64,000 nt of DNA from NCBI RefSeq assembly GCF_900141635.1, contig NZ_FSRH01000016.1:1-64000 (forward strand). Direction: 5' to 3'. Position numbers and translations under genes: made by a program. Source of the stretch: Peptoclostridium litorale DSM 5388 (GTDB lineage Bacteria; Bacillota; Clostridia; Peptostreptococcales; Peptostreptococcaceae). Shown here piece after piece: positions 1 through 8,104 of the stretch; position 1 is the first letter of the stretch, and every line of letters begins with the position of its first letter. The notes below the pieces were generated by a model. It searched no databases. It was not told the origin of the DNA and saw only the letters and a program-made list of their open reading frames with translations.

Positions 1-235
<235 letters not shown>

Positions 236-388
236 AAATCCTTGAGGAAAAATCCTCTTGACTCATGACAAACTGTAAAATTACAGTTATCACTGACTTG
301 TTTATGGTTTGACTGATTAAAATCAGTCTATGGTTTTGCTGTTCAGTTTTCAAGGTTCAATGTGTGCCGCCTTGCAGCGACTCTTATC
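236..388 (-). promoter_or_regulatory. rRNA leader with boxA-like antitermination motif
   Basis: This is the transcribed spacer between the proximal rrn promoter and 16S. On the minus strand, near 362-339, it contains CCTTGAAAACTGAACAG, the form usual in Firmicutes rRNA leaders and related to the Nus-factor boxA. No coding potential is seen. The boxA role is inferred from family knowledge. Confidence 0.6.
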
Positions 389-417
389 ATTTTACTCTAT
401 CGCCTTCATTCTGTCAA
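389..417 (-). promoter_or_regulatory. rrn promoter P2
   Basis: On the minus strand TTGACA (417-412), a 17-bp spacer and TAAAAT (394-389) form a near-consensus SigA promoter pointing into the 16S gene, about 150 bp upstream of it. Confidence 0.75.
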
Positions 418-577
418 GAACTTTTTGAAGCCGTAACACTGTTTGCAAAGCAATCAGATGTACGTCTCATGCAAGTGTTGCCCAAGAGAATTTCTAATTC
501 GATTGGCTGCAACATACTGCCACAGTTCTTTTGGCCTTTGGCTCGTTTGCCGTGTGCCTCGTCCGGCGACAAGTAAT

Positions 578-606
578 ACTATACCAACTTTCAAAAAACA
601 TGTCAA
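578..606 (-). promoter_or_regulatory. rrn promoter P1
   Basis: On the minus strand TTGACA (606-601), exactly 17 bp, then TATAGT (583-578). The bases just upstream of the -35 (607-640) are A/T-rich, like an UP element. Together with P2 this gives the tandem-promoter layout usual for Firmicutes rRNA operons. No gene is seen in 607-740. Confidence 0.8.
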
Positions 607-740
607 CACTTTTTCAAAACTTTTTTTATTAATAGCGTCACCCCGAATTTTCTTATAATAATAGGTGTTTTAAGTGCGTTGATTTACGAATTATGCTTTG
701 TTTATTTGCGTATATAGTTTTTCATATTTGCATTGTGCAT

Positions 741-796
741 AAAAAAATGGCGCCATTGGGTCTTTGCTTGGTCAAAGCCCATGTCGCCATTTTTAA
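741..796 (-). terminator. terminator after thrB
   Basis: Long hairpin (ATGGCG ... CGCCAT with CAAAGnCCCA/TGGGTCTTTG inner arms) followed on the minus strand by seven T at 747-741. It lies about 50 bp past the thrB stop and before the rrn promoters. Confidence 0.8.
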
Positions 797-845
797 ATTA
801 TTGCTAAAAGTTTTTAAAAAAGAAGTGGAAAATCTTAAGGTACTT

Positions 846-1739
846 TTATATATCTATTCTTACCCCGTGGGCATCCATTTCTAACATTTTTATTTGCCAT
901 CCACCTTCAATCCCTTCCAAAAACTCCCTCATATTCTTTTCGAAGCCTGTGTTTTGGCTTTCCACAACTGAAATAAGAGTCGAACCTGATCCGCTTATGA
1001 ATTCGGCTACGGCTCCAAGCTCTTCCGACTTTTTGAATATATCATCTATACCATGTATAAGAGTCTTCCTATAAGGCTGGTGTATCATATCCTTAGTGCA
1101 GCATCTTATTTTTTCAATTTCTCCCTTGTTGAATGCATTTACAAGCATTGCAACCCTTGATATGTTGAATATGCACTCGCTCTTTCCATAGCTCTTTGGC
1201 ATTACACCCCTAGCCTCTTCCGTGCTCACCTTGAAGCTCGGTATCATTACTGCAAACTTAAGGTTTTCAGGCACATCAATTTTTGAGTGTACAACTTTTC
1301 CTTCGTTTGAAAGCGATACTACCATGCCCCCTGTTATTGCAGGCACTACATTGTCCGGATGCCCCTCAATCTCTGTGGCTATGTTTATTATTTCGTCCTC
1401 GGAAAGCTTTCCGCCCATTATTGCATTTGCAGCTGCTATTCCCGCAACTATTGCTGAAGCGCTGCTTCCAAGACCTCTGCTAAGAGGTATGCTGCAGTCT
1501 TTCATCCTGATTTTGAATCCCTTGTACTCATATCCATACCTGTCCAGCACAAGCACAAGGCTTGTATATATGAGGTTTTCCTCAAGAGGCAGATCCACAT
1601 CCATGCCGTCCCATATTACCTCAACGCCATCTTCCTGCTCCTGTATCTCAACTTCATTGTACATGTTAAGCGCCATTCCGAGCGCGTCAAATCCCGGTCC
1701 CATGTTTGCAGTAGTAGCCGGTACCTTTATGTTAAACAT
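846..1739 (-). CDS. thrB: homoserine kinase
   Basis: Predicted to phosphorylate L-homoserine with ATP in threonine synthesis (cytosolic GHMP kinase). The 297-residue length fits the family. The N-terminus (KVPATTANMGPGFDALGMAL) is the typical ThrB start, and the GHMP ATP loop PLSRGLGSSASA lies at residues 85-96. A GTGGGGG ribosome binding site precedes the ATG. The upstream neighbour on the same strand is an ACT-domain protein 105 bp away, often found with threonine genes; hom and thrC are not in the window. The operator-like palindrome at 2404-2421 may control both genes. Confidence 0.95.
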   Translation of the reverse strand: MFNIKVPATTANMGPGFDALGMALNMYNEVEIQEQEDGVEVIWDGMDVDLPLEENLIYTSLVLVLDRYGYEYKGFKIRMKDCSIPLSRGLGSSASAIVAGIAAANAIMGGKLSEDEIINIATEIEGHPDNVVPAITGGMVVSLSNEGKVVHSKIDVPENLKFAVMIPSFKVSTEEARGVMPKSYGKSECIFNISRVAMLVNAFNKGEIEKIRCCTKDMIHQPYRKTLIHGIDDIFKKSEELGAVAEFISGSGSTLISVVESQNTGFEKNMREFLEGIEGGWQIKMLEMDAHGVRIDI

Positions 1740-1844
1740 TGTTTTCCCCCACCCTCTTAATATCTCAAATTCTCTAGGTATCTATAAAGAAAATAACAAG
1801 TCAAACAGCATAGCCTGCCGACTGGTTATTTTTTTGAATATGCC

Positions 1845-2291
1845 CTATTCCATTGCTATAAGATTAGCCTTGAATACTCCGCTCATGCCGTTTATTTCTT
1901 CTATGAGCTCGTCTACATTAATTTCCATGTTGCTAAGGTCGAACGTTATGCTTACATTTGCAGCATTGTTTATAGGTATGTCCTGCGATATCGTCAGTAT
2001 GTTTCCCTTTCTTTCGGCGATCTTGTCAAGCACCTTCGAAAGGACTCCTGGAGTGTGGTCCAGTATCATTATTATAGTTGCCTTCCTGCCCTTTGTAGCC
2101 TCAGAAACCGTGAAAACATAATCCTTGTATTTATAGAAAGTGCTTCTGCTTATGCCAAGCATTTTGCATACATGGGTTATTCCCTTTGCCTGTCCCGTTC
2201 GAAGAAGGTCTTTCGCCTTTACCACCTTTTCGTATACGTCAGGAAGTATTTCCTTGTCGACTATAAGATAACCGCTTTTATTTTCTCCCAT
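1845..2291 (-). CDS. ACT domain protein with N-terminal HTH-like region (PheB/UPF0735 family)
   Basis: A 148-residue protein of the PheB/UPF0735 family. Residues ~35-60 (THVCKMLGISRSTFYKYKD) look like a helix-turn-helix. Residues ~70-146 are an ACT domain (ATIIMILDHTPGVLSKVLD...), a fold that binds amino acids. I infer an amino-acid-responsive regulator, possibly of its own operon with thrB; the family has no firm function. GGAGG lies nine bases before the ATG. An alternative reading is a purely allosteric ACT subunit. Confidence 0.85.
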   Translation of the reverse strand: MGENKSGYLIVDKEILPDVYEKVVKAKDLLRTGQAKGITHVCKMLGISRSTFYKYKDYVFTVSEATKGRKATIIMILDHTPGVLSKVLDKIAERKGNILTISQDIPINNAANVSITFDLSNMEINVDELIEEINGMSGVFKANLIAME

Positions 2292-2363
2292 TCAAGAAAA
2301 CCTCCAGTACTTTTTTGTTTATATTCCATATACAACTGTTTTCCATTCAAAGACTTTTGAGAT

Positions 2364-2421
2364 ATTATAACACATTTTGATTTTGCATACAATGTCTGTG
2401 GTGAAAATTGTATACAATTTT
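2364..2421 (-). promoter_or_regulatory. promoter and palindromic operator of the ACT-thrB operon
   Basis: On the minus strand TTGTAT (92-87 of 23xx) and TATAAT (2369-2364) are separated by 17 bp. The -35 lies inside the near-palindrome TTGCATACAA (2383-2392). Twenty-five bp further upstream sits the perfect 18-bp palindrome AAAATTGTATACAATTTT (2404-2421). Two related sites on the same helix face suggest a dimeric regulator; its identity is unknown. Confidence 0.6.
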
Positions 2422-2481
2422 GAATAGCTGCTTTTTAGCGGGGTGCAAAGAATATTAAAACCATGAGAATACTTTATGGCC

Positions 2482-2679
2482 TTAGACCTGCGCCTTCTTT
2501 TCGCTGAGCTTTTTCTTTTTAAGAAGCCTAAGCTCTCTTAGCTTTCCAAACTTGTCGTCCCCGTCTGCATCTTCAAACAAGGAACACATGAGCCCCTTTT
2601 CCTTGGTTATACAAACACCTTTGCTTCTTTTGCACATGTACCTGCCTTTTTCGCTGTCGTAATTTTCATTTTTGCACAT
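2482..2679 (-). CDS. small Cys-containing protein of unknown function
   Basis: 65 residues from the ATG at 2679, chosen because AAGAGGTGG (2693-2685) is a good ribosome binding site five to seven bases ahead; an in-frame GTG at 2688 overlaps that site and is unlikely to be the start. The first half carries four Cys (MCKNENYD..YMCKRSKGVC..GLMC), possibly a metal-binding cluster. The second half is strongly basic (LLKKKKLSEKK). It follows a structured RNA element and terminator on the same strand. I do not recognise the family. Confidence 0.6.
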   Translation of the reverse strand: MCKNENYDSEKGRYMCKRSKGVCITKEKGLMCSLFEDADGDDKFGKLRELRLLKKKKLSEKKAQV

Positions 2680-2768
2680 GATGTCCACCTCTTGTTATTT
2701 CTTGTCTCCTAATGTTATTTTACAACAAAATTCGCCGCCACGAAACATTTCCTGTACGGTTGTACACG

Positions 2769-2813
2769 AAAAAAGCACATGATGAGCATTCGGATGCAGG
2801 CTCGATCATGTGC
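2769..2813 (-). terminator. bidirectional terminator after the helicase-HIT-MazG operon
   Basis: GCACATGAT (2775-2783) pairs with ATCATGTGC (2805-2813). On the minus strand six T follow (2774-2769); on the plus strand AAATTTTTT follows. It ends the 6081-2965 operon or the structured RNA at 2824-2935. Confidence 0.75.
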
Positions 2814-2823
2814 AAATTTTTTC

Positions 2824-2935
2824 CTTCATTAATAGGCTTGTAGTTTTCGGCACACCTCAAAGGGGCGGGCACCCGATGGCTTTCGGTTTGCCGGCCTACA
2901 GTATGACATAGCTTTTCAAATGCTATTAATTGAAG
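2824..2935 (-). ncRNA. candidate structured RNA of unknown class
   Basis: The segment is closed by a 12-bp stem (CTTCATTAATAG 2824-2835 with CTATTAATTGAAG 2923-2935, one bulge). Inside it lie CTTGTAG/CTACAG (2837-2843/2896-2901), CGGCA/TGCCG (2848-2852/2889-2893) and a small hairpin near 2871-2888. On the minus strand it is followed 11 bp later by an intrinsic terminator, so it could be a small RNA or the 3' end of the operon mRNA. It is GC-rich against its surroundings. It does not match a riboswitch consensus I can name. Confidence 0.45.
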
Positions 2936-2964
2936 TATATACGCTATATATGATTTTAATCGGT

Positions 2965-3276
2965 CTATTCCATAACTTCTTCGAGAAATACCCGATCCTC
3001 AAATCCTCCTCTTTCTTGCCTCTTCTTCGCTTGGACAGCTCTAACCGTTTCCCATGATATCTTCTTCATTTTCATTATTGCTTCAACAACTTCCATTATA
3101 TCGGCAAGTTCTTCCTCATTCGGAGTCTGCACAAATTCCTCAACTTCTTCACCGAGCTTCTCAATCAAATGCTTTTCATACTCCATCTCATCAAGAATCC
3201 TTGTTAGAGCCTCCTTGCCGGCATTTTCTATTATCTTCGGTATTTTGTCCCTTACCAATTTATTATATGTAGGCAT
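2965..3276 (-). CDS. MazG-like nucleotide pyrophosphohydrolase
   Basis: A 103-residue protein starting MPTYNKLVRDKIPKII, the usual start of the small phosphoribosyl-ATP pyrophosphohydrolase-like (MazG superfamily) proteins. The acidic metal-binding pattern is visible: EKLGEEVEEF at ~40-48 and EELADIMEVVEAI at ~55-67. It probably hydrolyses a nucleoside triphosphate to the monophosphate and pyrophosphate; the substrate is unknown. It is the third gene of an operon with a HIT hydrolase (49 bp upstream) and a PLD-helicase. GGAGGG precedes the ATG. Confidence 0.85.
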   Translation of the reverse strand: MPTYNKLVRDKIPKIIENAGKEALTRILDEMEYEKHLIEKLGEEVEEFVQTPNEEELADIMEVVEAIMKMKKISWETVRAVQAKKRQERGGFEDRVFLEEVME

Positions 3277-3325
3277 TTAAATCTTCCCTCCACAATTATT
3301 ACTCTTATAATCGAACACTATCATT

Positions 3326-3700
3326 TTATCCATCATAGTATACAAGTTGGGCCTTAAGCCTTCTGACCCCTCCCTTTGGATTTTCAACATCTCCTTTGTA
3401 CCTTGGGATAAGATGCACGTGAAGATGCATTATGGTCTGCCCTGCATCTTCATTTACATTAATACCTATATTGTACCCCGTAGGGCTGTACTTGTCTTCT
3501 ATATATTTCTTACATCTGCCCAGCATGTCATATATGGCAACAATCTCTTCATTTGTTGCATCGAAAAAATTTTTAAAATGTCTCTTTGGAATTATAAGCA
3601 TATGCCCTTCATTTACCGGATACTTGTCAAATATAGCAAATACAAGTTCGTTTTCCAGTTCTATAATTTCTTCATCCACATCACAAAATATACATTCCAT
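3326..3700 (-). CDS. HIT family nucleotide hydrolase/transferase
   Basis: A 124-residue HIT protein. The CIFC start (Cys 3, Cys 6) and the histidine triad HLHVHL at residues 92-97 are intact, so it should act on a nucleotide phosphoanhydride or phosphoramidate such as a dinucleoside polyphosphate or a nucleotidylated intermediate. It starts two bases after the stop of the helicase gene, its AAAGGGAG site lying inside that gene, so the two are translationally coupled. Its exact substrate is not visible; the context suggests handling nucleotides or adenylylated ends released by the helicase-nuclease. Confidence 0.9.
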   Translation of the reverse strand: MECIFCDVDEEIIELENELVFAIFDKYPVNEGHMLIIPKRHFKNFFDATNEEIVAIYDMLGRCKKYIEDKYSPTGYNIGINVNEDAGQTIMHLHVHLIPRYKGDVENPKGGVRRLKAQLVYYDG

Positions 3701-3702
3701 GA

Positions 3703-6081
3703 CTATTCGCTCCCTTTAAATCTTCTCTTGAAATAGTTAGTGTTTTTATAATTCAATATGTCTTCAAAATGTATTTTCATATTTTCATCCAGATATTCGC
3801 TCAGTTCTTCAACAATGCAAAGCTCTCTGTTTATTTCATCATAATAAAAGAATCCGGATTTCAAAAAGGCATCAATTGGATTTTCAAATGCAAGTTTATT
3901 GAATTTTTCAGCGCCCCAGTTTTTCCAGTTTTTGTGATTACTGTTGTTCAAATCCTTTTGGTGGAATTTACTATCAGTGTAAAACTCCATAAAGCTTTTG
4001 CCTATTTCATCCAGACTCGCTTTACCTTTAAGCTCCCCATCCTTTACAAACGACTTGAGCACCGGAATCTTGTAAGACTTGGTCATTCTTGTCTTTTCAA
4101 TTTCCTTTAAAAATTCATAAGCTATAGAACCAACCCATTTCTTTTCAGCGCCTTCAAGCTCTTCTATGCTGTTTAAAAATTGGATGTATCCGTTTTTCAA
4201 GTAATGCTTTATATCAATATCCACGCCCTCATACAAATCGCATCGCAAAGGTCTTCTTCCAATACTCTCCTTCAACCTGCGGTATTCGTCAGCCATTCTT
4301 TCTCTTAGCGGGTCGTTCTTTTTCATTTCTTCAAATAAATCTATGAGCTTAAAGTCAAAACTCACGCTGCAGCCTTCTGGAAATTCTATTTCGTCTATGC
4401 GGCTTTTCTTTGTTTTTCCATCTCCAAAATTCAGTGGATTTATCCCCGCAAGGAAAAACGGTTTATGGTGTGCCCTTTTATAATTCCCTATGAAATCAAG
4501 TACATTCAGATATTCTTTTTCTTCATATTTTCTAAGCCCTCTTCCAAGCTGTTGCAAAAATACCACATATGATTCTGTAGGTCTCAAAAAAAGCACTGTA
4601 TCTATGGAGGGAATATCCACGCCTTCATTGAATATGTCCACGGCAAATATAACTTCAATTTCGTTATTTTCAAGATTTTCTATTGCAACACCTCTTTCAA
4701 GCCTGTATTCAGATATATCTCTTCCGCTGTGGACCGCTGCTGCCTTTATTCCATTTTCATTGAAGTGGGCAGCCATGTATTCCGCATGTTTTACCGATGA
4801 ACAAAATCCAATTGCTCTTTTCCCCTTCATATTTCTATAGCTTTTAAGTACAAAATCAGCCCTCTTGTTTGTAGCCAATACCTTTTCAAGGTCTTTTTCA
4901 CTATACTTCCCGTTTTTAACGTGCAGATCTGAATAATCAATATCATCGTATATCCCATAGTACCTGAATGGAACAAGAAGGTCTCTGTTTATGGCATCTT
5001 TTAAATTTATTTCGTATATTATGTTGTCATCGCAAAGTTCGAATATGTCTTTTGCATCCATCCTGTACGGCGTAGCCGTAAGTCCCAAAAGAAACTTTGG
5101 TTTGAAATAATCAATAACTTTCCTGTAGCTTTTAGCCGCCGCATGATGGAATTCATCTATTATAACATAGTCAAAATGCTCCCTTTCAAAAAAATCCTTA
5201 TTTAGATAGTCGCCTTTTCCAAGAGTCTGCACACTCGCAAACACAACTTTTCCCAAAGTGTCCTTATTATCACCATCAAAATACGAAGTCTTTAGATTTG
5301 GCTTAACGCTTTTAAAAGTCTTTTCAGCTTGCTTTAATATCTCGCTCCTATGCGCAACAAAAAGCACTTTATTATATTGCTCGGAATCAAATGCCGCCAG
5401 ATATGTTTTTCCCACTCCGGTAGCTGCGACAACCACTCCTTTTTCAACGCCCTCTTCCCTTGCATTTTCAAGTTCATAAAGCGCCTCTATTTGTGCTCCT
5501 CTCGGCTCCGGTTTTTCAACTTCCTCCCCAGATGGCTCGCCAATATTATCCTTTAGTATCTTCGTCCTTTTCCAGTTTGACGCATATTTTCTAAGTTCTT
5601 CATCCGTAAGCTCATTGCTCTCATTTTCAAATATATAGTCGAATCTTTTTTCAAATTCATCAAAGTCTACAGGTGACATATCCCTCGAAAGCCTGTAATT
5701 CCATTCTATACCCGTAGTAAGTGCTGATTTTGATATGTTCGATGAACCTATAAAAAGATTCCCTTCTTCACCATTTCTGAATATGTAAGTTTTGGGATGG
5801 AACGATATTCTTTCATTGGAGTAAAACCTCAAGTCCACCAGTTCTCCCAGTTCAGACTTCAAAAGGTATAATGCCGACGGCTCCGTTATATTGAGATATG
5901 TCCCCGTTATTATCTTCACGGTGCATCCCTTGAACACTCGCTTTTTCATATCCTTTACAATAAGCTTGACTCCGGATTCCATAAGGAATGAGACTATTAT
6001 TTTTATCTCTTTTGACTTTTCAATTTCTTTTATTAGCGGATCGTATAGCCGAACAGTATTTCCAATTATGGCATTTGACAT
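3703..6081 (-). CDS. PLD-nuclease/SF2 helicase fusion
   Basis: 792 residues from the ATG at 6081, chosen for GGGAGG just upstream; an in-frame TTG at 6105 lies before that site. N-terminal residues ~1-150 resemble a phospholipase-D-type (HKD) nuclease with H95-P-K97 and GSSN at ~112-115. Residues ~190-550 form an SF2 helicase: Walker A ATGVGKT (~220-226), DEFHH (309-313), TATP (335-338) and motif VI QQLGRGLR (510-517). The last ~240 residues are of a helicase-associated type I cannot name. It probably remodels and cleaves nucleic acid. First gene of a three-gene operon with HIT and MazG-like enzymes, an arrangement that suggests DNA repair or phage defence. Confidence 0.88.
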   Translation of the reverse strand: MSNAIIGNTVRLYDPLIKEIEKSKEIKIIVSFLMESGVKLIVKDMKKRVFKGCTVKIITGTYLNITEPSALYLLKSELGELVDLRFYSNERISFHPKTYIFRNGEEGNLFIGSSNISKSALTTGIEWNYRLSRDMSPVDFDEFEKRFDYIFENESNELTDEELRKYASNWKRTKILKDNIGEPSGEEVEKPEPRGAQIEALYELENAREEGVEKGVVVAATGVGKTYLAAFDSEQYNKVLFVAHRSEILKQAEKTFKSVKPNLKTSYFDGDNKDTLGKVVFASVQTLGKGDYLNKDFFEREHFDYVIIDEFHHAAAKSYRKVIDYFKPKFLLGLTATPYRMDAKDIFELCDDNIIYEINLKDAINRDLLVPFRYYGIYDDIDYSDLHVKNGKYSEKDLEKVLATNKRADFVLKSYRNMKGKRAIGFCSSVKHAEYMAAHFNENGIKAAAVHSGRDISEYRLERGVAIENLENNEIEVIFAVDIFNEGVDIPSIDTVLFLRPTESYVVFLQQLGRGLRKYEEKEYLNVLDFIGNYKRAHHKPFFLAGINPLNFGDGKTKKSRIDEIEFPEGCSVSFDFKLIDLFEEMKKNDPLRERMADEYRRLKESIGRRPLRCDLYEGVDIDIKHYLKNGYIQFLNSIEELEGAEKKWVGSIAYEFLKEIEKTRMTKSYKIPVLKSFVKDGELKGKASLDEIGKSFMEFYTDSKFHQKDLNNSNHKNWKNWGAEKFNKLAFENPIDAFLKSGFFYYDEINRELCIVEELSEYLDENMKIHFEDILNYKNTNYFKRRFKGSE

Positions 6082-6229
6082 ATGGCTCCCTCCCAGTATT
6101 ATCAATGTAGGTATTATACCATATATTCCATTTACTGCTATATTCTGATTTGATTGCCCCTTTCTATTTTATCGCATATAACTCCAATCATAAAACTTAA
6201 TTCACCTCATACATATACGGTTTTCTATT

Positions 6230-6465
6230 TTTCCTATTCCTCCGCCACTGTAAAAATCCAAACGGGATGAGCCAGGCCGATTTCGTGGAGTTTTGAAAGC
6301 TTTCCAATCGAAATGCACGCCAAACTCGCTGGGATTTCGGACTGTCTGAGCCCAGCGAGTTTTCGAAAGCCCCGAGTTTTGGCAGGGCATGAGATTAGCG
6401 CCAGCGGAAAGCTCAAAACGGAAAGCTTTCGGCTGCTTATCCCTTTGGATTAACTGTGCCAACTT
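6230..6465 (-). ncRNA. candidate large structured RNA (raiA-motif-like)
   Basis: This 235-bp segment is much more GC-rich than its AT-rich flanks. It contains a perfect 11-bp stem, AACTCGCTGGG/CCCAGCGAGTT (6325-6365), plus repeated GAAAGCTTTC-type palindromes and further complementary arms. An 89-codon frame runs through it on the minus strand, but it has no convincing ribosome binding site, and its translation resembles the spurious hypothetical proteins I recall from conserved RNA loci of Clostridia. Size and style recall the raiA RNA class; this identification is from memory and tentative. The minus strand is preferred because promoter-like boxes lie at its right side. Confidence 0.5.
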
Positions 6466-6483
6466 ATCCACAAAACCATGTAA

Positions 6484-6536
6484 ACATATTGTAAAGTCTT
6501 ACTATGTGTAAAAGTTTACAATTTGCAATTGTTTAC
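6484..6536. promoter_or_regulatory. cluster of TGTAAA/TTTACA half-sites
   Basis: Within about 55 bp there are at least five TGTAAA, TTGTAAA or TTTACA elements, including the 14-bp palindrome TGTAAAAGTTTACA (6506-6519). On the minus strand TTGCAA-N18-TAGTAA and TTTACA-N18-TATGTT can serve as promoter boxes for the RNA at 6230-6465. The clustering suggests a regulator binding site array. The rest of 6537-6601 shows nothing recognisable. Confidence 0.4.
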
Positions 6537-6601
6537 TATTTCTTATTTTCCATCTTCCGCCTCACCTTCAATACAATCTGTCAGATTTGTATTTCACAAT
6601 T

Positions 6602-6646
6602 AAAAGACGGCCCTGCGCATATTACATGCTCAAGGCCGCCTTTTTA
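6602..6646 (-). terminator. terminator after proA
   Basis: AAGACGGCC and GGCCGCCTT arms flank a 20-nt loop. T-rich tails lie on both sides, so it can act in both directions; it sits 100 bp past the proA stop. Confidence 0.7.
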
Positions 6647-6745
6647 ATTTTATTTTTTCATTCAATTATCTTTCATTTTGATTATCCATTTATTTCTCTA
6701 TATCATTTGAACTTAAATCGTTTCTAACTCTTTTCCATTAGCTGT

Positions 6746-7990
6746 CTACCTTATCTGTCCGTCCCCGAATATTATATACTTCGTGGACGTAAGCTCCTTG
6801 AGCCCCATAGGCCCTCTAGCATGAAGCTTTTGGGTGCTTATGCCGATCTCGGCTCCAAATCCGAATTCAGACCCGTCTGTGAACCTTGTAGACGCGTTCA
6901 CATACACAGCCGCTGCGTCAACCTCTTCAAGGAACCTTTGTGAATTCGAATAGTCGTTTGTGATTATGGCTTCGGAGTGTCCGCTTCCGTAGTGGCTTAT
7001 GTGATTCATCGCCTCGTCGATGCTGCCAACTATCTTCATTCCTATCACATAGTCAAGGTACTCTGTGAACCAGTCCTCTTCAGTGGCCTTTTCAGCCTTC
7101 GGGTAAATATCCCTTACCTTCTCATCTGCTATTATCTTGACTCCCTTTGCCTCAAGCTCGGCGCATATCCTTGGCACGAACTCATCAGCAATACTCGAAT
7201 GCACGAGTAGCTTTTCAGCTGCATTGCAAACCCCAGGCCTTGAGGTCTTGGCATTTATGACTATTCTGCTCGCCATGTCAAAATCTGCGCTTTCATCCAC
7301 GTATATGTGGCAGTTTCCAACCCCCGTTTCAATTACAGGAACCGTGCTGTTTTGGACTACGGACTGTATGAGCCCCGCCCCGCCCCTCGGAATCAGAACG
7401 TCAAGGTATTCGTTCAGCTTCATCATCTCAAGGGCCACTTTCCTGTCAGTGTCCTCTACAAGCTGGAGTATCTCCCTTGGAGCGTCGCACTCCTCAAGAG
7501 CCGACTGGATTACTTTCACTATGGCCATGTTCGAGTGTATGGCCTCCTTGCCTCCCCTTAAAAGGGCTACGTTGGAGCTCTTAAGGCACAGTCCGAAAGC
7601 ATCTGCTGTAACGTTTGGCCTTGCCTCGTATATTATTCCGACAACGCCCATTGGAACCCTCTTTTGGCCTATTGTCATTCCGTTAGGCCTTTTTTTCATG
7701 AACAGAACCTCTCCCACGGGATCGTCAAGGCCGGCTATGTCGACAAGGCCTTTTGCCATCGACTCTATCCTGCCCTTTCCAAGCGTGAGCCTGTCTAAAA
7801 GAGCCCCGCTTATTCCGCTTTCCTTCGCCGCATTTATATCCTTTTCATTCGCCGCTATTATTTCGTCCTGCTTTTCAATAAGCGCCTTTGCTGCCTTTAT
7901 TAGTATCTCGTCCTTTTTCGCCCTCGAGTATCTTGCAAGCTCCCTTGAAGCCCGCTTTGCCTTTTTTCCCTTTTCTATAAGTTCACTCAA
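6746..7990 (-). CDS. proA: glutamate-5-semialdehyde dehydrogenase (gamma-glutamyl phosphate reductase)
   Basis: Second step of proline synthesis: NADPH-dependent reduction of gamma-glutamyl phosphate. The 414 residues match the family along the whole length ([30 protein letters not shown]; catalytic Cys 255 in [10 protein letters not shown]). The start codon is TTG at 7990, eight bases after GGAGG. It follows proB by 114 bp on the same strand, giving a proBA operon closed by the terminator at 6602-6646. Confidence 0.97.
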   Translation of the reverse strand: MSELIEKGKKAKRASRELARYSRAKKDEILIKAAKALIEKQDEIIAANEKDINAAKESGISGALLDRLTLGKGRIESMAKGLVDIAGLDDPVGEVLFMKKRPNGMTIGQKRVPMGVVGIIYEARPNVTADAFGLCLKSSNVALLRGGKEAIHSNMAIVKVIQSALEECDAPREILQLVEDTDRKVALEMMKLNEYLDVLIPRGGAGLIQSVVQNSTVPVIETGVGNCHIYVDESADFDMASRIVINAKTSRPGVCNAAEKLLVHSSIADEFVPRICAELEAKGVKIIADEKVRDIYPKAEKATEEDWFTEYLDYVIGMKIVGSIDEAMNHISHYGSGHSEAIITNDYSNSQRFLEEVDAAAVYVNASTRFTDGSEFGFGAEIGISTQKLHARGPMGLKELTSTKYIIFGDGQIR

Positions 7991-8104
7991 TGATTTTCCC
8001 TCCAGTCTTTTTTGTCCCTACAATTTCTATATTCTCAAATTCTCATTTTGATAAACTCTTTTGTACAATAAAAGCAGTAATGTACTTACTGCTTCCATTA
8101 TTTT

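Noticed and set aside
1222-2121. 299-codon plus-strand open frame
   Set aside because: It lies antisense across thrB and the ACT gene, has Ser/Ile-rich low-complexity translation and no binding site; shadow of the real genes.
2835-2901. GEMM riboswitch in the 2.8-2.9 kb structure
   Set aside because: GGCAAACCGAAAG on the minus strand recalls the GEMM P1b region, but the second conserved strand and receptor are missing.
6202-6471. 89-codon minus-strand frame as a protein gene
   Set aside because: No convincing ribosome binding site, base composition unlike the neighbouring genes, and dense inverted repeats; a structured RNA explains it better.
7137-8051. 304-codon plus-strand open frame
   Set aside because: Antisense to proA, with composition typical of a reverse-frame shadow.
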